Shown: one piece after another, positions 16,087-24,189 of the stretch
How the letters are laid out: every line of letters starts with the position of its first letter
Position numbering within the stretch: the stretch's first letter is position 1
Assembly: GCF_001613305.1 (NCBI RefSeq)
Contig: NZ_BDCC01000039.1
Span: forward strand, 34,982-98,981
Source of the DNA: Nocardia vaccinii NBRC 15922
GTDB taxonomy: Bacteria; Actinomycetota; Actinomycetes; Mycobacteriales; Mycobacteriaceae
Reading direction: 5' to 3'
DNA: 64,000 nucleotides
Notes under the pieces: generated by a model
The model's database searches: none
The model's input: only the letters and a program-made list of their open reading frames with translations
Told to the model about the DNA's origin: nothing
Translations under genes and position numbers: made by a program

Positions 16087-16827
16087 TCAAGCGTCGTCGG
16101 GTTCGGGCAGGCTGTGCGGGGTGGAGTTGAAGCGTGCGGGGGAGCCGCCCGCGCGGACCATACCCTCGATCGCGCTCCACGCCATCATGGTCAGGTGGTC
16201 GAGCATGGTGTCCGCCGACATGCCGCGATTGCTGATCCACCAGTCCGTCGCCAGCTGGACGCCGCCGACCAGGACGTACGAGTACAGCTCGACGCCCTCG
16301 GTCTCGATGTGGCGGCCGAATGCCTTGTCACGCAGGACCGCGGCGACGATGTCGGCGAAGAGCTTCTCGAAGTCCGCCAGCGTGGATTTGTCGGTGGAGG
16401 AGCCGTAACCCATGATGAACCGGTACACGTCGGTATCGGCGTCGACGGTGTGCACGTACGCGGCCAGGGTGTTGCGGACCAGCTGATATTCGTCCAGATC
16501 GTCGCTGATCGCGTCGTAGATGCGCGGCATCAGCGTGGTCTCGATGAACCGCTCCATGGTGGCGCGGGTCAGGTCGTTCTTGTCCGAGAAGTACCGGTAC
16601 AGAACAGTTTTGGACACGCCGATCTCGCCCGCGATCTCGTCCATGCCGACATCGCCGCCCCGCTTGCGAATCGCCGCCAGGGTGCCGTCGACCAATTCCT
16701 CGCGCCGGTCGATCTTGTGCTGATGCCAGCGCCGCTTGCGACCGTCCACCCGGACCGTACGCGCCGGGCTGGTTTTGGGGGCGGCTTCGGTGGACAGGGT
16801 GACTCCTCGTGTCGGGTACGGGGCCAC
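16087..16827 (-). CDS. TetR-family transcriptional regulator (Rv0472c-like)
   Basis: A regulator of about 240 residues with an N-terminal TetR helix-turn-helix: DGTLAAIRKRGGDVGMDEIA then GVSKTVLYRYFSDKNDL, about residues 47-83. A larger ligand-binding domain follows. The basic stretch before the helices (GRKRRWHQHKIDRREE) is unusually long. The listed GTG start at 16827 has a poor ribosome binding site; a GAGGAG lies 5 bases before a CTG codon that would give (M)STEAAPKTS, so the real start may be that CTG at about 16800. By position beside the DUF445 gene it matches Rv0472c of M. tuberculosis. Its targets and ligand are unknown. Confidence 0.82.
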   Translation of the reverse strand: MAPYPTRGVTLSTEAAPKTSPARTVRVDGRKRRWHQHKIDRREELVDGTLAAIRKRGGDVGMDEIAGEIGVSKTVLYRYFSDKNDLTRATMERFIETTLMPRIYDAISDDLDEYQLVRNTLAAYVHTVDADTDVYRFIMGYGSSTDKSTLADFEKLFADIVAAVLRDKAFGRHIETEGVELYSYVLVGGVQLATDWWISNRGMSADTMLDHLTMMAWSAIEGMVRAGGSPARFNSTPHSLPEPDDA

Positions 16828-16940
16828 TCCAGCTTAGGTCTTTCCGATCGGCGATGTTCCGAGTTCGCTGACGCCACTTCGAGCGGGTACCGAAGGCGGC
16901 CCGAACCGTCCGCGTCGGATGAGCGGATCAGAATGGAAAT

Positions 16941-18416
16941 ATGGAGCAATCTCCCGGCAGTGCCTCACGCGGGGCCGATGCAGTGTCCACGGGCCCCGAA
17001 CCGGTGCGGACAGGCGTTACCGGCACGGCGCTCGCCTTGTCCGAGTCGCCCGCTCCGAGCGCTTCGGACGGTCGGTCCGGACCGTCTCGGGGAGTGAAAA
17101 ATGCCACAGGTGGGCCGGTCCGGCGGGATCCGCCCGGCTCCTTCGCCGAGCTGATGGACGATTCGGGTAAACGTCGCGATCTGCGCCGGATGAAGTTCGT
17201 CGCCACGGCCTTCCTGGCCGCGGCGACGATCATCTATCTGGTGTGCTGCTGGATCGGCGCGCGCGGTGCGGGCGGCAACTGGGTGGGGTACGTGCGCGCG
17301 GCCTCGGAGGCGGGGATGGTCGGTGCGCTCGCGGACTGGTTCGCGGTGACCGCCCTGTTCCGGCATCCGCTTGGGCTGCCCATTCCGCACACCGCGATCA
17401 TCCGGAAGAAGAAGGACCAGCTCGGCGAGAGCCTCGGCAATTTCGTGCGGACGAATTTCCTGTCCCCGGAAACCGTTGTGGCGAAGGTGGATTCGGCGCA
17501 GATTTCGCTGCGGGTGGGGCGATGGATGGCCGATCCGGAACATGCCGCGCGGGTGTCGGAGGAATCCTCCACGATTCTGCGCGCGGTGATCGATGCGCTG
17601 CGTGACGAGGACGTCGAGCAGATCATCGATCACACCATCGTCAAACGCATCGCCGATCCGCAGTGGGGGCCGCCGATCGGCCGGGTGCTGACCGAATTGC
17701 TGGCCGAGAACCGGCAGGCCCCGCTGCTGGACCTGCTGGCCGAGCGTGCGCACCAGTGGGCGCTGGGCAGTCAGGAGACGCTCGACCGGATCGTGGCGAC
17801 CGAGGCGCCGTCCTGGGCGCCGAAATTCGTGAATGTCATGTTGTCCGAACGGGTTTACCGGGAATTGGTGGAATTCACCTGGAAGATCCGCTCGCAGCCC
17901 GATCACGAGGTGCGATTGGCGGCCGATCGCTTCCTCGACCAGTTCGCCGACGACCTGCAGCACGACGAGGCGATGATCGCCAAGGCCGAACGGATCAAGG
18001 CCGAGATCATGGGCCGCGAGGAGATCACCGGAATGGCCCGCGCGACATGGCGGGCGGCCAAGCGGCTGGTCCTGGAGTCGGCCGACGATCCGAACAGCAC
18101 GTTGCGGCGCAAGACCACCGAGAACGTGCAGCAACTCGGACAGCGCCTGGTCCGCGAGACCGAGATGCGCGAGAAGGTGGACGGCTGGCTCGAGCGCGGT
18201 GTGCGCTATCTGGTGTTGAACTACGGGTCCGAGATCGCGACATTGATCAGCGATACCGTGGCCCGGTGGGACGCCGACGAGGCGAGCCGCAAGATCGAGT
18301 TGCAGGCAGGGCGTGATCTGCAGTTCATCCGGATCAACGGCACGGTGGTCGGCTCGCTCGCCGGGCTGGTGATCTACGCCGTTTCGCATCTACTGTTCCC
18401 CGGCTGGCCGGGCTAG
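16941..18416 (+). CDS. DUF445 membrane protein
   Basis: A 491-residue protein of the DUF445 family with one membrane segment near residues 93-113 (FVATAFLAAATIIYLVCCWIG) and one at the C-terminus (VVGSLAGLVIYAVSHLLF). Between them lies a long helical domain; the hallmark sequence after the first helix is AGMVGALADWFAVTALFRHP. The first 70 residues are low-complexity Ser/Pro/Gly and probably disordered. The ATG at 16941 has no strong Shine-Dalgarno. It matches Rv0473 by position (TetR, DUF445, XRE, hbhA order). Function of the family is not established; a membrane-anchored helical scaffold is the most that can be said. Confidence 0.8.
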   Translation: MEQSPGSASRGADAVSTGPEPVRTGVTGTALALSESPAPSASDGRSGPSRGVKNATGGPVRRDPPGSFAELMDDSGKRRDLRRMKFVATAFLAAATIIYLVCCWIGARGAGGNWVGYVRAASEAGMVGALADWFAVTALFRHPLGLPIPHTAIIRKKKDQLGESLGNFVRTNFLSPETVVAKVDSAQISLRVGRWMADPEHAARVSEESSTILRAVIDALRDEDVEQIIDHTIVKRIADPQWGPPIGRVLTELLAENRQAPLLDLLAERAHQWALGSQETLDRIVATEAPSWAPKFVNVMLSERVYRELVEFTWKIRSQPDHEVRLAADRFLDQFADDLQHDEAMIAKAERIKAEIMGREEITGMARATWRAAKRLVLESADDPNSTLRRKTTENVQQLGQRLVRETEMREKVDGWLERGVRYLVLNYGSEIATLISDTVARWDADEASRKIELQAGRDLQFIRINGTVVGSLAGLVIYAVSHLLFPGWPG

Positions 18417-18445
18417 GTCCCGACACGCTCTCGAGAAGTGCTAAC

Positions 18446-18480
18446 AGAGTGCTTGCAAGAGCTAGCACTCTGCCCTAGAA
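18446..18480 (+). promoter_or_regulatory. Promoter with inverted repeat upstream of XRE-hbhA operon
   Basis: A likely sigma-A-type promoter has -35 TTGCAA (18453-18458) and -10 TAGAAT (18475-18480), with 16 bases between. An 8-bp perfect inverted repeat, AGAGTGCT (18446-18453) and AGCACTCT (18464-18471), overlaps the -35 and the spacer. This position suits a repressor, most simply the XRE protein acting on its own operon. The arms resemble CIRCE half-sites but in the opposite arrangement. Confidence 0.6.
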
Positions 18481-18509
18481 TCGATCGCACAACCGCCGGA
18501 AGGTGAGTG

Positions 18510-19046
18510 ATGGCACAGGATCCCGAGGGTCCCGAGCAGAATGTCGAGCAAACCGTGGAGACGTCCGCGGATCTCGGCGAGAAGGTGGCCCGCGTAGCCA
18601 ACGCGGCGCACGACATCGGGAGCTTCATCCGGTCGCAGCGAGAGGCCGCGCAGGTCTCGCTACGGCAGCTCGCACAGCTGGCGGGGGTCAGCAATCCGTA
18701 TCTCAGTCAGATCGAGCGCGGATTGCGAAACCCGTCCGCCGAGGTACTCGCGCAGATCGCCAAGGGTCTGCGGGTGTCCTCGGAGGTTTTGTACATACGG
18801 GCGGGCTACCTCGAACAGAGGCCGCACAGCCCGGTCCGGGACGCACTGCTGGCCGATTCGGTGATCACCGAGCGGCAGAAGCAGGTGCTGCTGGACATCT
18901 ACGAATCGTTCCGCCGCGAGAATGCGGGGAACGAATTCGCAGGGGACGCAACGGAATCCGAGGGGGGCGTTCCCAGGGGGGCCAGGGACAACGCCGTTCC
19001 GAGCACTACCACCGACGTTCCGCCACGCCAGGAGAACGAACCATGA
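18510..19046 (+). CDS. XRE-family helix-turn-helix regulator (Rv0474-like)
   Basis: A 178-residue DNA-binding protein with a central XRE domain (about residues 35-90). The helices read IRSQREAAQVSLRQLAQLAG and VSNPYLSQIERGLRNPSAEV, the classical lambda-repressor-type fold. The N-terminus is acidic and the C-terminal 50 residues are disordered (EGGVPRGARDN to QENEP). The ATG at 18510 is preceded by GGAAGG at 6 bases; a GTG one codon earlier is less likely. The gene ends in an ATGA overlap with hbhA, so the two are translationally coupled, as in the mycobacterial Rv0474-hbhA pair. It probably controls its own operon through the inverted repeat at 18446-18471. Confidence 0.87.
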   Translation: MAQDPEGPEQNVEQTVETSADLGEKVARVANAAHDIGSFIRSQREAAQVSLRQLAQLAGVSNPYLSQIERGLRNPSAEVLAQIAKGLRVSSEVLYIRAGYLEQRPHSPVRDALLADSVITERQKQVLLDIYESFRRENAGNEFAGDATESEGGVPRGARDNAVPSTTTDVPPRQENEP

Positions 19047-19714
19047 CCGAAGCAACACTCACCGTGACCAAACCGCTCTACGCGACCGTCGGCGCCGGGG
19101 ATGCCCTCTACGCCGCCGTCAACGATCTGGTGGGCAAGGTACGCGAGCGCGCCGCCACCGTCGATGTCACCGGCCGCGTGGACGAGGCCCGCGAGCGCAT
19201 CGCGAACCTCCCCGCCGACGCGCAGGAGCAGTTCGAGACGCTGCGTCAGCGGCTGACCGGCCTGCCCAACGAGCTCCCCGAGGATCTGGCCGATCTGCGT
19301 GAGCGGCTCAGCCCCGAGGAACTGCGCAAGGCCGTCGACCAGTACTACCGCCAGCTGGTGGACCTGTACCAGGATCTGGCCTCGCGCGGCGAGGAGACCG
19401 TGGACCGGCTGCGTGCCAACCCGGCCTTCGAGGAGCGTTTCGAGAAGGTCGAGGGCATCTACACCGATGTCGTCACCCGCGCCGAGGACGTCATCGGCAA
19501 GGTGTCGGACCAGGCCCGCGGCCTGCTGGGCACCGTCGAGGAGCGGGTCGAGTCCGAGCCGGTCGTCGACGCCGAGGTCGTCCAGGTGACGCACGAGCCC
19601 GCCCCGGCCGACGCGGCGCCGGCCGAGGAAACCCAGGTCAAGAAGGCTGCGGCCAAGAAGGCCCCGGCCAAGAAGGCGCCCGCGAAGAAGGCCTCGACCA
19701 CGGCCAGGCAGTAA
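19043..19714 (+). CDS. hbhA: Heparin-binding hemagglutinin-like protein
   Basis: A 223-residue homologue of HbhA, the mycobacterial surface adhesin and lipid-inclusion-associated protein. It has a short N-terminal hydrophobic part (TVTKPLYATVGAGDALYAAV), a long amphipathic coiled-coil region (residues 30-160, with repeated ARERIANLPADAQEQFETL-like heptads) and a Lys/Ala/Pro-rich tail (KKAAAKKAPAKKAPAKKAS) that would bind sulphated glycans or nucleic acid. In mycobacteria the lysines of this tail are methylated. The ATG at 19043 overlaps the XRE stop and has GGAG upstream. No signal peptide is present, as in HbhA. A strong terminator follows. Adhesin function in this organism is inferred from family only. 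Confidence 0.88.
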   Translation: MTEATLTVTKPLYATVGAGDALYAAVNDLVGKVRERAATVDVTGRVDEARERIANLPADAQEQFETLRQRLTGLPNELPEDLADLRERLSPEELRKAVDQYYRQLVDLYQDLASRGEETVDRLRANPAFEERFEKVEGIYTDVVTRAEDVIGKVSDQARGLLGTVEERVESEPVVDAEVVQVTHEPAPADAAPAEETQVKKAAAKKAPAKKAPAKKASTTARQ

Positions 19715-19737
19715 TCTCGGCTCCTGATCCGAGAGAA

Positions 19738-19777
19738 CGCCCCCGCGCACCGTCCGGCTGCGCGGGGGCGTTTCTCC
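19738..19777 (+). terminator. Rho-independent terminator after hbhA
   Basis: A perfect 12-bp stem, CGCCCCCGCGCA (19738-19749) and TGCGCGGGGGCG (19759-19770), encloses a 9-base loop and is followed by TTTCTCCTAT. It closes the XRE-hbhA operon just before the DUF2516 gene. Confidence 0.85.
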
Positions 19778-19790
19778 TATCATTGGGGGT

Positions 19791-20090
19791 GTGTACTCCC
19801 TGATCGGCATGACCATGTTGGTGATTCAGATCGCCGCACTGGGTGCCTGCCTGTTCGCGTTGGTCCACGCCATCCGTCAGCGTCGCGACGCTTTCACGGC
19901 GGTCGACAAGCTCACCAAGCCGATCTGGATCTCGATCCTGGCCGTCGCTACGGCCGTGGTCGGGCTGCCGCTGCTGGGCTGGTTCAGCCTCGGCATGTTC
20001 GGGCTCATCGCGGGTGTGGTCGCGACCGGCGTCTATCTGGCCGACGTCCGGCCGAAGGTCGATGAGGTGCAGCGCGGTCCGCGCTGGTAG
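19791..20090 (+). CDS. DUF2516 small membrane protein (Rv0476-like)
   Basis: A 99-residue membrane protein with three hydrophobic segments (about residues 8-27, 47-66 and 68-85) and a charged C-terminus (DVRPKVDEVQRGPRW). The pattern and its place directly after hbhA identify it as the DUF2516/Rv0476 family. The start is a GTG at 19791 only 20 bases after the terminator stem; there is little space for a promoter, so some transcripts may read through from hbhA. Function unknown. Confidence 0.8.
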   Translation: MYSLIGMTMLVIQIAALGACLFALVHAIRQRRDAFTAVDKLTKPIWISILAVATAVVGLPLLGWFSLGMFGLIAGVVATGVYLADVRPKVDEVQRGPRW

Positions 20091-20093
20091 AGC

Positions 20094-20143
20094 GCTCGCA
20101 CTGGCAAGCCCCTCTCGGTGGCGTTACTGTATCGGTAAGTAAC
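20094..20143 (+). promoter_or_regulatory. Two inverted repeats upstream of the first alpha/beta hydrolase gene
   Basis: The first repeat is GCTCGC-ACTG-GCAAGC (20094-20109), nearly identical to the palindrome before the paralogous gene at 21309. The second is GTTACT (20123-20128) and AGTAAC (20138-20143) around a 9-base spacer, perfect in both arms. Both lie within 70 bases of the start codon and look like regulator binding sites. Confidence 0.5.
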
Positions 20144-20161
20144 ACACAAGGGAGTGTCCCG

Positions 20162-21181
20162 ATGCGGGCAACGTTGCCTACCTGGATCGCGGGTTTGCTG
20201 GAGTTCTTTCGCCGCTGGATGCGCGCCCATCGCGCCCGCCTGCGCACCCGGACCTATGCCGATGAAAGGTTCAATCCGCCGACTGCGCCGTGCGCGGTCA
20301 TACCGGTGACCACATCGGACGGCACCACACTGCGGGTGCACGCCTACGGACCCGACAGCGAAGATGTCATCGTGCTCGTGCACGGTTGGACCTGCTGTAT
20401 CGAGTATTGGAATCCACAGATCAACGCCTTCGCCGGGCAGTATCGCGTCATCGCCTACGACCAGCGCGGCCACGGCGGGAGCGAATTGGGCCACAGCCCG
20501 CTGACGACCGATCTGCTCGCCGGGGATCTTTCCGCGGTACTGGACGCCGCCCTGCGCCCCGGCCAGCGGGCCGTGCTGGTCGGGCACAGCCTCGGCGGGA
20601 TGACGATCCAGGCGTGGGCCGGGCGGTATCCGGATCAGGTGGCCGCTCGCGCGGCCGCGGCGGTGTTGACCAATACCGCCGCCGGCGATCTGGTCGTGGA
20701 GACCAGCGTCGTACCGCCGCTGCGGGGGCTGCCGTTGCCGCTGCTGCTTCCGCTCGCGAAATTCCTGCTCGGCGCGCCACTGGTGTTCCCGCCGATCGGG
20801 CCGGTGCGGTGGATCTTCCGGCGGCAGGTGATGAGCCTGGCCGCCACCGGAGACGTGGCCGATTTCGCGCTGTCCATCGTGCGGTCCTGCCCGACACGGG
20901 TGCGGGCGTTGTTCGGGGTGATGCTGGCGGACCTGGCGCTGAAGCGTTCGGCGGCGTCGCTGCGGGTGCCGACCACCCTGATCGCCGGTAGTGCCGATGA
21001 TCTGACGCCCCCGGTGCATGCCGAGCGGATCGCGCTGATCCTCGCCGAAATCGGTTCGCTCGATCGTCTCGTGGTCCTGCCGACCGGGCATCTGGGCAAT
21101 GTCGAGGCGGTCGAGGCGTTCAATGTCGAACTCGCGCGAGTGCTGGGCGCCGCGTTTCCGGTGCGGGAGGCCACGGCGTAG
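20162..21181 (+). CDS. Alpha/beta hydrolase, paralogue 1
   Basis: A 339-residue alpha/beta-fold hydrolase with an N-terminal amphipathic helix (LPTWIAGLLEFFRRWMRAHR) that may lie on the membrane. The oxyanion region is VLVHGWTCCIEYW and the nucleophile Ser143 is in GHSLGG. The acid is probably in AGSADDLTPP, and the catalytic His is in VLPTGHLGNVE. AAGGGAG lies 7 bases before the ATG. The neighbouring gene at 21309 is a clear paralogue: same N-terminal region, WNPQIN and RVIAYDQRGHG blocks, and C-terminal PTGHL. It is not in the equivalent M. tuberculosis interval (Rv0476-Rv0478), so the pair is a lineage-specific duplication. Substrate unknown. Confidence 0.82.
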   Translation: MRATLPTWIAGLLEFFRRWMRAHRARLRTRTYADERFNPPTAPCAVIPVTTSDGTTLRVHAYGPDSEDVIVLVHGWTCCIEYWNPQINAFAGQYRVIAYDQRGHGGSELGHSPLTTDLLAGDLSAVLDAALRPGQRAVLVGHSLGGMTIQAWAGRYPDQVAARAAAAVLTNTAAGDLVVETSVVPPLRGLPLPLLLPLAKFLLGAPLVFPPIGPVRWIFRRQVMSLAATGDVADFALSIVRSCPTRVRALFGVMLADLALKRSAASLRVPTTLIAGSADDLTPPVHAERIALILAEIGSLDRLVVLPTGHLGNVEAVEAFNVELARVLGAAFPVREATA

Positions 21182-21247
21182 GGATCGCGGATGAGGTTCC
21201 GATGGCCGATTCGTGGGTAATTCGTTACTCGCCGCCGTAGCGGCGGT

Positions 21248-21263
21248 GCTTGCACTAGCAAGC
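21248..21263 (+). promoter_or_regulatory. Perfect palindrome upstream of the second alpha/beta hydrolase gene
   Basis: GCTTGC-ACTA-GCAAGC has perfect 6-bp arms and lies about 45 bases before the start codon. It matches the site at 20094-20109 upstream of the paralogous gene in 14 of 16 bases. A shared regulator is the simplest reading. Confidence 0.55.
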
Positions 21264-21308
21264 GCCGTGTTAGCGCGGTAATGTGCGAGAGGACACAAAG
21301 GAGTGCTC

Positions 21309-22322
21309 ATGCTGGCGAATCTGCCCGAGGCGGTGACCGGATTTCGCTCCGGCGCCGATGCGCTGGCCGCGGCCCATCGCGGACGTCTGCGTGGCCGTAA
21401 GTATCGGATCGCGTCGTTGGATTCACATCCGTCGGCCGAGGATATTTCGGTGGTCACCGAGGACGGCGCCCGGCTGCGAGTGCACGCCTACGGTCCCGAG
21501 CAGGGCGATGTGATCGTGCTGATCCACGGCTGGTCGTGCTGCGTCGAGTACTGGAATCCGCAGATCAACGAGTTCGCCGGGGAGTTCCGGGTCATCGCCT
21601 ACGATCAGCGCGGCCATGGCGAGAGCGATTGGGGCACAAGGGCATTCGGCGCAGATCAGCTGGCCGACGATCTTTCCGCGGTGCTGGACGCGGTCCTGCG
21701 TCCCGGCCGGCGGGCCGTGCTCGTCGGGCACAGCATGGGCGGGATGACGATTCAGGCCTGGGCACAGCGCTATCCGCAGCAGGTCGCCCAGCGCGCCTCG
21801 GCGATCCTGCTGGCCACGACCGCCGCGCGGCAGATTCCCGGCCGCGCCACCATCATTCCGGTGATCGGCGGGCACCTGCCGACCCCGGTCTGGGTCGCGC
21901 AGACCGTCTTCGGCGCACCGGTGCCGCTGCCCGGATTCGCCGCCGCCCGCAAACTGTTCCAGTCCCGCATCATGACCCCCGACTGCGATCCCGAACTGGC
22001 CGAGTTCGCCCTCTCCATCGTCCGTTCCTGCTCGCCGACCGTCCGCGGCGCGGTGGCCCGCGACCTGTCCATCATCGACCTCGGCACGGCGGCATCGCAC
22101 ATCACCGTTCCCACCAGCGTCATCGCCGGTGAGTACGACAAACTCCTGCCCACCCTCCACTCGATCGAGATCGCCGACATCCTCGCCGAAACCGGCGCCC
22201 TCGACCGCCTGCTCACCCTCCCCACCGGCCACCTGGTCAACCTCGAGGCCGCCGCGGAATTCAACGCCGAACTCCGCCGCATGACCCACGTAGCCCGCCG
22301 CAATTCGTCGCTGGCCAGTTAG
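21309..22322 (+). CDS. Alpha/beta hydrolase, paralogue 2
   Basis: A 337-residue alpha/beta hydrolase clearly duplicated from, or with, the gene at 20162. It keeps the oxyanion block (VLIHGWSCCVEYWNPQINEF), the RVIAYDQRGHGESDWG segment, the nucleophile elbow VGHSMGG, the acid region (AGEYDKLLPTLH) and the catalytic His in LPTGHLVNLE. I chose the ATG at 21309 because AAAGGAG ends 5 bases upstream; a GTG at 21303 overlaps that ribosome binding site. It is convergent with purU and followed by a dispersed repeat element. The two paralogues may act on related esters or amides; no substrate can be named. Confidence 0.82.
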   Translation: MLANLPEAVTGFRSGADALAAAHRGRLRGRKYRIASLDSHPSAEDISVVTEDGARLRVHAYGPEQGDVIVLIHGWSCCVEYWNPQINEFAGEFRVIAYDQRGHGESDWGTRAFGADQLADDLSAVLDAVLRPGRRAVLVGHSMGGMTIQAWAQRYPQQVAQRASAILLATTAARQIPGRATIIPVIGGHLPTPVWVAQTVFGAPVPLPGFAAARKLFQSRIMTPDCDPELAEFALSIVRSCSPTVRGAVARDLSIIDLGTAASHITVPTSVIAGEYDKLLPTLHSIEIADILAETGALDRLLTLPTGHLVNLEAAAEFNAELRRMTHVARRNSSLAS

Positions 22323-22423
22323 AAGCCGTCGCCGAGAGCGACGGTCCGCAGGAAAAGCCGGTGGCGAGACCCGGTCCCGCCACCTGCCAGGGCCGGTCAA
22401 GGGCGCCCGGTCTTGGCCCTGTG

Positions 22424-22530
22424 TTTTTGGCCTCCGCTTCGCTCCGGCGGGTTGGCCTTGCTGAACCTTTCGCTTCGCGGGCGACTGCCAGCGGGATGGA
22501 GACGCTTCGCTGCTGTGCGCGATGCGAGGT
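22424..22530. repeat. Dispersed composite repeat element, copy A
   Basis: Within the 304-base gap between the convergent hydrolase and purU genes lies a TTTTTGGCCTCCGCTTCGCT motif (22424-22443). A segment with GAACCTTTCGCTTCGCGGGC and GGAGACGCT (about 22455-22508) follows. The same modules recur in the same order, on the opposite strand, at 59562-59759. No gene is seen in the gap. Confidence 0.75.
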
Positions 22531-22626
22531 GTTGGCCTGAGCGGACATGCGCATTCGGTCGCCGAGCAAGTCAGCGATCGATGGATGTGAGGCGGGAAAC
22601 GTTGCGGGGGTTGGGCTTTGGGGCTT

Positions 22627-23508
22627 CTAGTTGAAGACGACCGTTCTGCGGCCGTGGACGAGGACGCGGCCTTCGAGGTGCCAGCGCAGGCCGCGGGCCA
22701 GAACGACGCGTTCGATGTCGCGGCCCTGGCGGACCATGTCGCGGACCTCGTCGCCGTGGTCGATGCGGATGACGTCCTGTTCGATGATGGGGCCGGCGTC
22801 GAGTTCGGCGGTGACGTAGTGGCAGGTCGCGCCGATCAGTTTGACGCCGCGGGCGAAGGCCTGGTGGTAGGGGCGGGCTCCGACGAACGACGGCAGGAAG
22901 CTGTGATGGATGTTGATCGCGCGGCCCGCCCAGTGCTCGCACAGGTCCGGCGGCATGACCTGCATGAATCTGGCCAGCACCACGGCATGCGGATCGTGGG
23001 CGTCGACCAGTTCGCGCACCCGGGCGAAGGACGGGCCGCGTTCGGCCGGATCCTTCGGGAACGGCACGTAGTGGAATTCCACGCCGTGCGCCCTGGTCAG
23101 ATCGGCCAGGTCGGGATGGTTGCCGATCACCGTTTCGATGGTCGCGGGCAGTTCGCCGCTCGTCGCGCGGCCCAGCAGATCGTGCAGACAGTGCGCATCC
23201 CGGCTGACCAGTAGCACCGCGCGCCTGCGCACCCCCGAGTCGAGCAGCTGCCAGTCGGTCTCCGGTCCGAATTCCGCCGCGACCTCGCCGAACCGCGTCC
23301 GCAACTCGTCCAGTCCGAACGGCACCGTCGCCGCGGTGATCGCCTGCCGCGTGAAGAACCACCCGGAGTCGATATCCGAGTGGTATCCGGCCTCCATGAT
23401 CGATCCGCCGAACCCGGCGATGAACGAGGTGATCCGCGCGATGATTCCCGGCCGGTCCGGACATCCCAGCGTCAATACGAAACGCCGATCGTCATCCGTC
23501 GCGCTCAT
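22627..23508 (-). CDS. purU: Formyltetrahydrofolate deformylase
   Basis: A 293-residue enzyme that hydrolyses 10-formyl-tetrahydrofolate to formate and tetrahydrofolate, balancing one-carbon pools and feeding formate to purine synthesis. The N-terminal ACT domain (residues 8-90) begins FVLTLGCPDRPGIIARITSF. The C-terminal formyltransferase domain has RAVLLVSRDAHCLHDLL, PDLCEHWAGRAINIHHSFLP and CHYVTAELDAGPIIEQDV. The catalytic Asn-His-Asp set is INIHHSFLPSF with the following Asp (DAGPIIEQD). The ATG at 23508 follows GGAGTCGCGGT. It is monocistronic by appearance. Confidence 0.93.
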   Translation of the reverse strand: MSATDDDRRFVLTLGCPDRPGIIARITSFIAGFGGSIMEAGYHSDIDSGWFFTRQAITAATVPFGLDELRTRFGEVAAEFGPETDWQLLDSGVRRRAVLLVSRDAHCLHDLLGRATSGELPATIETVIGNHPDLADLTRAHGVEFHYVPFPKDPAERGPSFARVRELVDAHDPHAVVLARFMQVMPPDLCEHWAGRAINIHHSFLPSFVGARPYHQAFARGVKLIGATCHYVTAELDAGPIIEQDVIRIDHGDEVRDMVRQGRDIERVVLARGLRWHLEGRVLVHGRRTVVFN

Positions 23509-23673
23509 ACCGCGACTCCTCGACTACCGGGCGTGCTCGGGCACGCGACCACGGTTGTCGCGGATTCACGTGTGCGCTCGGCTCGGCGGCCGACACGCGC
23601 CCTTCGTTCCGGCGGTTGACTCAGACGCTCGCACATGGCCCCCATCCTCGCAGGTGGCGAAGACTGCGCGAGT

Positions 23674-24189
23674 TCAGAGTGTGTGGAACGGCTCCGGATA
23701 GCGGAACTCGCCGGTCATACCGGATTCGTAGGCGGTGAGGAGGCGGACCTGGAAATGGGAGGTCCAGGAGGGTTCGTCCGGAACGATGCCGAGGCAGGAG
23801 CCGGGCTGGAAACCGAAGCGGGGGTAGTACTCCAGGCTGCCGAGCAGCCCGACGAGCGGTTCGTCGAGGGCATCGGCCGCGCCGAGGGCGGCGTGCATGA
23901 GCGCGGAGCCGACGCCGTTGCGCTGATGTTCGGGCAGGACTCCGATCGGGCCGAGGGCCAGCACCGGATACGGCCCCACACCGGCGCGGGTGAGGCAGAC
24001 GTGCCCGACCACCCGGTTGCCCGCCTCCGCGACCAGCGACAACGTCGGCATCCACCCGGAATCGGTGCGTAAGCGATGAACCAGGTCGACCTCGGCGGGA
24101 TCGGTATCTGCCTCGGACCGCGCGAACGCGGCTCGATGCACCGCATCGATCGCGGGAATGTCGCCGGTCCGTTCACGACGGATCAGCAC
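23674..24189 (-). CDS. GNAT-family N-acetyltransferase
   Basis: A 171-residue GCN5-related acetyltransferase. The acetyl-CoA loop is LPEHQRNGVGSALMHAAL (Q-R-x-G-x-G type). The YPRFGFQPGSCLGI block with LEYY upstream is typical of the YhbS-like group whose members end near the catalytic region with FRYPEPF. I chose the GTG at 24189 because GGAGG lies upstream and the protein then begins directly at the domain (VLIRRERTGDIPAIDAVHR). The reading frame stays open another 136 codons upstream, but that part is arginine-rich and looks non-coding. Substrate unknown. Confidence 0.8.
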   Translation of the reverse strand: MLIRRERTGDIPAIDAVHRAAFARSEADTDPAEVDLVHRLRTDSGWMPTLSLVAEAGNRVVGHVCLTRAGVGPYPVLALGPIGVLPEHQRNGVGSALMHAALGAADALDEPLVGLLGSLEYYPRFGFQPGSCLGIVPDEPSWTSHFQVRLLTAYESGMTGEFRYPEPFHTL

